A stretch of DNA of 64,000 bases, taken from Paraspadella gotoi. Lineage: Eukaryota > Chaetognatha. This document shows, piece by piece, positions 57,230 to 64,000 of this stretch (position 1 is its first letter; every line of letters begins with the position of its first letter). Both the position numbers and the translations under genes were made by a program. Location of the stretch: NCBI GenBank assembly GCA_051294375.1, contig JBJCIZ010000239.1, positions 1,878,581 through 1,942,580 on the forward strand. Reading direction: 5' to 3'. Under the pieces are notes generated by a model. It was not told where the DNA came from. It did not search any database and saw only the letters and a program-made list of their open reading frames with translations.

Positions 57230-59086
57230 TCAAATTCTTCTTCCCACTCGCAGACCCAATGCGCATGCGCGTGAGAAGCGTTCGACGGAGCGTTGATGCT
57301 GCTGCTGCTTCTTCCTTCGCTCTCCGCGCGGAGCGGCGGCGGCGTCGTCGTATTCGTCGTCGCCGACGGATTCTTCCGAGTCCTCGTCAGCGACGGGGTT
57401 TTCCGTGGGGCAACTCTCGTCGGAAGAGGAGGGAGAGTCGACGACCGATTCCAGGCTCGAGGGCGAGAGTTTCTAGCGACGGTATGAGAGCGTGTGGTTT
57501 CCGTCAAGAAAAGGGACATAAAAACCATTTTAATAATACATAATCCTCATTAATAATACATAATCCTCATTAAACGCCACCCCCCATACTTCAAAACCTG
57601 CGCCTCGAGCCAAGGGCAAGTCGCCGTCCTGCGACTCGTCTTTTTCGCCTCGTGACGATTGGAGATTTCCTCAACGATTTCGCCGAGACGAGTCAACAGG
57701 GTGTCCCACTGGACGGTTTAAAGTATCGGGTGGGCTTAGAGAAATCGGTAAATAAATTCCTTTAAGTAGTTTCCCCTTTTTCTTCCCAAATTTTCACAAC
57801 CGAAAAGTCTGTCAAATCCGCCCCCCACTGCTCTGAGCTCATAGTCGTCTATGTTAACGGAAACTCACCCCTCCCCCCCCCCAACACACGACCCCTTTCC
57901 AAAATGCCAAGACGCGCCTGGACGAGCGGAGTGCCAAAGGTGAGCTTCGTCTCCCTACAAATGGGGACGGTCTCGATGCAGCGAATCTCTTCCCACGCGG
58001 CGGAGGTGCGGCGGAGCGGCCGGCAATTGGCCAGCACCGTCCGCGGCAGCGTGCAGACGCAAGGACGGAACAAGAGACGAGACACGATAGCTATGGGGAC
58101 CATTTTGTGACTGGAGGGTAAAGGGGTTTCCAAAAGAAGTTTCAAAAATTCCAACATCCCCATTTTTTTCCTCTTAGCCACAAATACGGACCCGTTGCGG
58201 AAGATGAAGGGAAACCTGAGCCCCTCGTACCGAATGTAACCCCAACGGCCCAATGATTTGCTCCGACTTTTCGTCTTGAAGGAATATTCGAGCTCACGAT
58301 CATCGAGGGTCCGGACGACGACGGTTTTCCACGAGGCTTTGGGGTTGGAGAAACATGGCGACACCTCCTCGCGAGGTCTTTGACTAGAAGTAGTCGCGAG
58401 GGATAGATCAGTTTCTTTGGATTGCTCGCGCCCGGGACGCCAAGGTCCGTATCCCGCGGCCAATAGGATGCGTTTCTTCGGGGGACCGACGAACTCTTTC
58501 AAGCCACTGGAGCAGCAAGAGCAACTGGAGTACCGGGAGGAGCTGAAGGAGCTGGTGGAACTGAAAGAGCTCTGCGTGGAATCTCTCTCGGAGAGGGAGA
58601 AAGAAAACTCTCCGGATTCGGGACGGGAAATGTGGGAAATGGTGGAACTGGTCTCGATGTCGGGACACGAAGTGAGTCTTGACAATCGGAAGGATAATAG
58701 GAAACGACAAGAATGGGACCGGCGCGGCCGTTGGGAATGTAAGTTAAAATCTTAATTACAAAATTATTAAACTTTACATCAAACAAACAAGTTTTAAAAC
58801 ATAATAATACTGTACAGTACATAATAATACTGGACTATGTAATAAAATGTAATATTACTAATTATCCCAACGGTTCATACCGGCCCGAAAATGGCGACGA
58901 CGCTCGCGTCAGACAAGAATCGAAGAAAGCTCTGACAGTCCTTTCGACTGTCTGTTCGCCTGTCTGTTCGATTGCCTGCTCCACTGTTTCCTCGACTACG
59001 TCAAACTTGGTAGGTTCGTCCTCGGAGGCGTCGCTGATCCACTCGAACCCGTCGAGGATCGCCTCGCGCTTCACCACCGTCATCAT
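57230..59086 (-). CDS. Unrecognised 449-aa protein
   Basis: Four exons fit by splice sites and phase: 59086-58881, 58677-57888, 57708-57598 and 57472-57230, totalling exactly 450 codons. I do not recognise the family. The N-terminus is acidic (LDGFEWISDASEDEP) and is followed by a Ser/Cys-rich stretch. The central part looks structured: KKRILLAAGYGPWRPG, ELEYSFKTKSRSKSLGRWG, RYEGLRFPFIFRNGS and AAWEEIRCIETVPICRETKLTFGTPL. Exon 3 encodes WDTLLTRLGEIVEEISNRH. The tail is acidic then basic. The donor of exon 2 is the weakest point: GTGTTG keeps the frame, while the better GTGAGT nearby would break it. A 77-bp intron-like stretch also occurs inside exon 2 but removing it shifts the frame. Confidence 0.55.
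57531..57572. repeat. Tandem duplication in an intron of the 449-aa gene
   Basis: A 21-base unit containing AATAATACATAATCCTCATT is present twice in direct succession. Confidence 0.85.
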
Positions 59087-59353
59087 CGTCTTTAGAGAGA
59101 TATTTGGGGCCGATTTGGGTTAATTGGACTTGTACCTGTGTGCATATATGAGAATATGACATTTGACATTTGACATTGTTTAATCTTTTTATTGAAAAAC
59201 GTAAATATCAACTCGTTTAAAAAATTGAAAAAAAAACAAAAAAACAAGACGTACAGTATCACAATCGGCGCCAGTCTTTACAAACGACGAAATAACAATA
59301 TTGTGGCGAATCCTAAATTCCTAAATTCCCAAATAAACGAAAAATAAATGATA

Positions 59354-60783
59354 TCACATAAACATGTCGCCGTATCCGGGAGGAAGTTCGTGATCCGGAT
59401 CTGGACCGTAACCTCGTCCTCTCCCTCTCCCTGCTCCGCCGGGCGGAAAGGGAGCGAATGGATCGAATCTGGCGCCAGGCGGGATGGAGCCTGACGGAGG
59501 AAATGGATATAAAACGGTTTATTAAACCAGTTAACCAGGCGAGTAAAAAAGTCCTAAATCCTTACCAGGCGGTAGCGGTCTTCCATCAGGCGCCAAAGGA
59601 TACGGATTCCCTCGTCCAGCGACCCTCAAAGGATCGAACATCATCCCACCTTGCCCGCCGCCGAAAGGATCCAAGTCCGCTCGCCCGTAATCCCGCAACG
59701 GGTCGACGTTTCGTCCGTCGTAGCCGGAACTCCCGCGATACGGGTCAGTCATCGGGTCCGGTCGCCAATCGTCCGGCGCTTCCCTCTCCGGTCGATCCGT
59801 CGTTTCCGGCTTCGTCGTCGTCGGCACGAAGGGCTCCAAGATTTCTCTTCCGATCTGCGTCGTCAAATCGTCCAACTTCTTGAAGCGCCGCTCGGGTTTG
59901 AAGCTCGTCTCTCCGTCGACGACGTGGTGCCGCGGAACGAGGGAGACGCTGCGGACGACGTCAGTCTCCGGTCGCATGGCGTTGACCAGCAGCTCGTCGT
60001 CCACTCTGACGGCTTTGATGAGAATCACGTCCGCCGTGGAGGAAGGCGATTTGTAGGCGAGGGACCAACCCTCGGGGTCAGAGTTCCAGTTTGGGGGGAG
60101 GAGTTCTGAACCACCGCCCGAATCTACGTGAGAGAAGGTTGGAGGGATTGGTGAGGGTAAGGGGTGGTGGGGGGGAAGACGAGGATAATCGCTTTTTGAG
60201 GAGCAAGTCAGGTTGTCGGTTAAGATTCGCCCGCTAAAAAGAATACGTATACACAACTCACTTTTCAACTTTCTCGCAATTCTTAAACTCATTCTTCGTA
60301 TCGAAGAGGAAGCTACAATACTACCGGGTCCCCTCGCTTCCTTTGTCATTGGCCGAGTGGTCTAACGCGCCATCCCAATTCCGGGTTTAATACGGAAATT
60401 TTTTGACAAAAGAAAAAACGGAGACGGATTAACAGCATTAAAAGTAGAAGGCGTTCACTGTGGATCTGGATTTACTGTAGTACGTACTTTCTGATAATCT
60501 TCCCGTCTCCTTATTCAATGCCTACTCGATCTTTTCAACTAAGTTAACAACGACGACAACAAAAACAACTACGACCTCTCAACATGGCGGCGACGCGCGT
60601 GGCCGTCATCTCGCGGTCAGGGGGTGGTGATCCGACGCAGAGACATCCCGCGCGGACAAAGCACCAGTGGACGAAGACGACGAGGACGTCGAAGGCGTCT
60701 CGACAGTCGACCGAGTAGCGGGCGGTGAGAACCTCTAGCCACTGGGCGGACTGGGCGGACAGGGCGGAGGGCGGGGCCGACAT
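59354..60783 (-). CDS. PSMF1: Proteasome inhibitor PI31
   Basis: Three exons (60783-60576, 60123-59566, 59490-59354) give 300 aa; human is 271 aa. The N-terminal FP domain shows WLEVLTARY, DAFDVLVVFVHW, SELLPPNWNSDPEGWSLAY and LLVNAMR. The C-terminal half is Pro/Gly-rich with the PI31 signatures ADLDPFGGGQGGMMFDPLR, PPGARFDPFAPFPPGG and the PGYGDMFM end, where human has PGYDDMYL. PI31 binds 20S proteasomes through its proline-rich tail and also acts as an adaptor for proteasome transport in axons. The donor of exon 1 (GTCGTA) is weak but is the only one that gives the right phase. Intron 1 contains a tRNA-like fragment. Confidence 0.92.
60344..60396 (+). other. tRNA-Leu-like fragment (degenerate, inside PSMF1 intron 1)
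   Basis: TGGCCGAGTGGTCTAACGC fits the A-box and D-arm of class II (Leu/Ser) tRNA, and GGGTTTAATACGG about 20 bases later resembles a decayed B-box. The fragment is too short and the acceptor arm does not close, so it is at best a tRNA-derived relic or SINE head. Confidence 0.4.
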
Positions 60784-61600
60784 GACGACCGAGTTTGAGT
60801 AGTCCGAACACAAAAGGAAACTTCTGTCTTTTTATTTATTGTTATTCCTACTAATTTTATGAAATATATTCGAGATTAGACAAGGGATTTTTTCCCCCCA
60901 AATTGTGGACGATAAAAACGAAAAAATTGTTATACAACAGTAATTTGAATTTTTCTTTTTTTTTTTGAAAAAAAAAGTACGATAAAAATTGTTAAATTAA
61001 ATCTACAAGAAGATCGAACACACTGCGGTCTTTTTCGAAATTGTTATTGTCCTAGTGAAGAGAGACGGTTCTAAATTGTATTCCCAACTTTCCAAACACG
61101 CGTTTGTTCTTCAAATAAATACACAACTAAGCCACTTTCTGTACAGCATCGGCAAAAAGCAACGTTTTGTTTTTAAACAACCTCTTTGTCATAATTTAAA
61201 CTTTTTAAAAAACCGCGATAGAAGCCATTAAATTCTTCGTGCAGTCTTCGCAGCTTAGGGCAAGAAAAACCTGGAATGTTTGAAAAAAAAACAAACTGAG
61301 CAAATCGCTTTCGTTTTCCAGAAACACGAAGGGTAGCGAGCGTACATCGTGTAATGACTAATAGTATATAAATTTTTGTACTTTTATTTCTAAATAATTT
61401 GATGGACTAAACTATCGCTTCGAACATTGATTTGTTGTTTTTTTTGAAAAAAAAAAAATTTCGTTCGTGGAGAAAGAAAAATAGAGACAGAGACATTGGG
61501 TGATTGTAAGTTACAACTCGGTTTGCAATGTAACGTTTAATTAGGCAGACGCGCACACAAACACACGGAACCACATTCTCCAGGAAGGGTTTTGTAAGTC
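60784..61600. other. Intergenic spacer between DNAJA2 and PSMF1
   Basis: About 820 bp of AT-rich sequence with T and A runs, expected to hold the DNAJA2 3' UTR and the PSMF1 promoter. No further feature was seen. Confidence 0.5.
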
Positions 61601-64000
61601 TCATTGAGTGGCGCACTGCACGCCGGGACCCCGGGGACCGTCTTCGTCGTCGTCGTCCTAAAGAAATAAAAGGTGAATTAAAATGGATTCTTTAATCTCA
61701 TTTGCATATCGTGAATTAGGAGAGAACACAAACACTCCGTGAACAAACGGTTTCTATTTGTATTCCCCATTTCCTTAAAAAAGTGACAATTTAACAGTCA
61801 CAACCGAATAATAAAAAAAAAGTGTCACCGTTATTTAAAGAAATCGATAAACCCATGTCAAAAAACAATTTATACAAGGCCAAAGAGCCGAGGTTCAAAC
61901 CTCCTGGTAGGCGGGTCCGCCGCTCCTCGCGGAGCTCCCTTCGCGTCTCGATTGGACGTATTCGTCGAGGTTCACCTCCTCAGTCATCTCGTCGTCGGGA
62001 ATGTCGATTTTGGGACGAGTAGGCAAAAACTTTTCGATTTTCTGTCGCGAGATGTTGAAAGACGTGATAAAGTTTAAATAAATATCATTTAAAATTACAA
62101 TTAGACATCGAAACTACTGAGAAAAGGTTGCGGGGGCAACGTTCCTCGACTTCGATCACCTTGATCGTTTGCTCGTCGGCGAAATGATTTTCCGGAAACG
62201 TGACGTCGAATTTGACGTAAAGATTTCCGCGTTCGTAAGGGTTTCTCAGGATGGGCATGCCCTCTCCCTGGACGATTTTCACGGAACCCGGGGAGATGAC
62301 CTGTGGACGAATATAGGAAAAATGATGATAATGACCACTTCCCCCCCCCACCAGAATCGATTAACGACGGCGAAGCTCACCTCTCCAGGGACGTGAGTGA
62401 CGACAATGTCGCGCCCGTCCAAATGTTTAAAGTTAATTTGAAAACCACAGAGAGCCTCCGTGATCCCGATCGAGAGACTCATCACCAGATCGTTGCCTTT
62501 TCTGGAATGAAAAACAAACACTAAACGTGCGTTCCGGAAAAAATGAACAATTTTAAAATGTGTCCAACAGAATGACTTGGAACAACTAAAACTAGAATAT
62601 GTTAAACGAATTAAACGTTCGAGAATCAATTGACTTTTATTCATTTAAGATAGCGAAATTAATATAAATAAAATCTATACTAGGAATAGGCTAAATAAAA
62701 AAAAACTAAAAACGTTAAGTTACCGAACGAAGACGTCATGTTCCGTCTGTTGCAAAACGATGATGACATCTCCGGGATCGACGCCGGGCGACTGAAGAAA
62801 GAGAAGATAAAAACTATGTACATCAACGAAAATACTTAACTTAAGATACAAAACTTACTAATCATAGTAAATCTCACCTGATCCCCCTCTCCCCTGAAGG
62901 GAATCTTGTGCCCGTCCCTCATCCCCTTGTCGACGGGGACTTCGAGGATCTTGGTCTCCTGTACAGTCTTCTTCCCCTCGCAGGTGTTGCACCGATCCTT
63001 TTCGCTGATCATTTCGCCTGCGATGAAAGGGTTAGAGTTGAACCATGATATGATGGAAATACCCTTTTCTTTTTGTTTATTGGCCAATTAGCTTTTTTTT
63101 TTTAATTTAATTCCCTTTAGATTAATTAAATACATTACTTTACATTCTATTTACATTTACCATGAACCAAAAGTTATTCCGGATGCTACATTTTACACTA
63201 TTTCCTTTTACTCCATTTTCTATCATTTTTCCCCCCCTTTTATTTCATTTCAATTGTTACCATTTCATTAGGTTCTATTATTCTTTTCTCTTTCTGTGAA
63301 TTTCAATCTTCTTGCCTTCTCCATCTCACCTTCTCCTCTGCAATCGGGGCAGACGCTCTGCATCTGCTGCACCATTCCGGGTCCCAATTGCCGGATGGAG
63401 ACTTTGACGCCGCGACCCGAGCAAGTCTTGCAATTGACCACGGCGCCGCTCTTGCCTCCCTGCCCGTTGCACTTCTTGCAAATCACGTTTTTTCGCATTT
63501 GCAGTTTCGACAATTTCCCGTTGTAGAGGTCTTCCAAATTGACTCTGGAAGGAATCGATGTATGATCGAATAGTTAACTCGTTATTGACCAAGTCATTCA
63601 TTCACTCCTCACTTCAAAGGGTGCAGAGTGTCCTCTCCCTTGGTGGGTCGCCGCCTGCTCCTACCACCCATTCCTCCCATGCCTCCCATGCCGAAGGGCA
63701 TGCCGAAGAGACCGCCGAAGCCGCCGGGGCCGCCACCGCCGCCGAAAAGATGTTCGAAAATATCCGGCATGTCGCCGCCCTGCCCTCCTTCCCGGAGACC
63801 CTAAATAACGATCGAAAATACGCCACGTAAAGCAATGGGTAAAAAAAACAGTACTATATAACCTTATCTATTACTCAATAATTAATATTACTAACTTGAA
63901 GGCCGACTCTATCGTACATTGCTCTCTTCTCTGGATTGGATAAAATTTCGTGAGCGAAAGAGACTTCTTTGAACTTGTCTCCAGCGTTCGGGTTTTTGTC
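61601..64000 (-). CDS. DNAJA2: DnaJ homologue subfamily A member 2, 5' end outside the window
   Basis: Nine exons are visible (64000-63896 open at the edge, 63800-63613, 63544-63330, 63017-62878, 62791-62724, 62501-62381, 62300-62160, 62041-61901, 61657-61601), 391 aa without the start. The end of the J domain ([20 protein letters not shown]) is followed by a Gly/Phe/Met-rich linker. The zinc-finger domain has four Cys-x-x-Cys repeats ([32 protein letters not shown]). The substrate-binding C-terminal domains follow, and the protein ends GPGVQCATQ, a CaaX-type farnesylation site as in human DNAJA2 (CAHQ). It is an Hsp70 co-chaperone. The HPD motif lies outside the window. The last intron carries the ATGCAAATGAGAT motif. 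Confidence 0.97.
61695..61707 (-). repeat. Intronic ATGCAAATGAGAT motif, DNAJA2 last intron
   Basis: Exact consensus in the gene's sense, 38 bases before the acceptor. Confidence 0.7.

Noticed and set aside
58128-58205. A 77-bp intron inside exon 2 of the unrecognised gene
   Set aside because: It has GT and AG ends and a pyrimidine tract, but removing it shifts the frame of the conserved-looking downstream part, so I kept the exon whole.

Overview
This window is nuclear DNA from an animal, most likely an invertebrate with a compact genome. The genes are split by short GT-AG introns. Exons are GC-rich, while introns and spacers are strongly AT-rich. Gene content is metazoan: FRMD8, a CARD/death-domain adaptor resembling CRADD, TDP-43, RCC2, SPC24, VPS51, YOD1 and the NO66 demethylase. 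I cannot name the lineage from sequence alone. There is one assembly gap of ten Ns (4452-4461), and I saw no full-length transposon, rRNA, intact tRNA or CRISPR array.

Layout. One gene on the + strand enters from the left edge (67-1436). From there to the right edge, all 25 recognisable genes lie on the - strand. From left to right, with the last-transcribed first, they are: HERPUD-like, PSMB1, PSMA3, two tandem ubiquitin-RPS27A genes, MRPL43, RPS4, HINT2-like, ATP5F1C, DDOST, FRMD8, RCC2, RIOX1/NO66, a CARD-DD adaptor, SLC35E2-like, PSMD12, SPC24, VPS51, YOD1, two tandem TDP-43 genes, RAB6, an unrecognised 449-aa gene, PSMF1, and DNAJA2 (cut by the window edge). Exon chains were built by hand from splice sites plus reading phase. 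In nearly every gene the summed exon length is a multiple of three and the protein length is close to the family norm.

How the genes work together. Eight genes belong to ubiquitin-proteasome biology: PSMB1, PSMA3, PSMD12, PSMF1, two ubiquitin-RPS27A genes, YOD1 and the HERPUD-like gene. DNAJA2 (Hsp70 co-chaperone) and DDOST (ER N-glycosylation) also serve protein quality control. A second theme is translation and mitochondria (RPS4, RPS27A, MRPL43, ATP5F1C, HINT2). The rest are housekeeping trafficking and nuclear genes.

Most notable: the unbroken run of same-strand genes with gaps down to about 100 bp, including a candidate operon MRPL43-RPS27A-RPS27A-PSMA3. A gene-conversion-like tract is confined to exon 2 of the RPS27A pair. 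The two TDP-43 copies have methionine-rich tails. YOD1 has Asn where the catalytic Asp is expected. Two introns start with GC. A short motif (ATGCAAATGAGAT) recurs inside introns, often just before 3' splice sites. Two uncharacterised intronic repeat families have three copies each.
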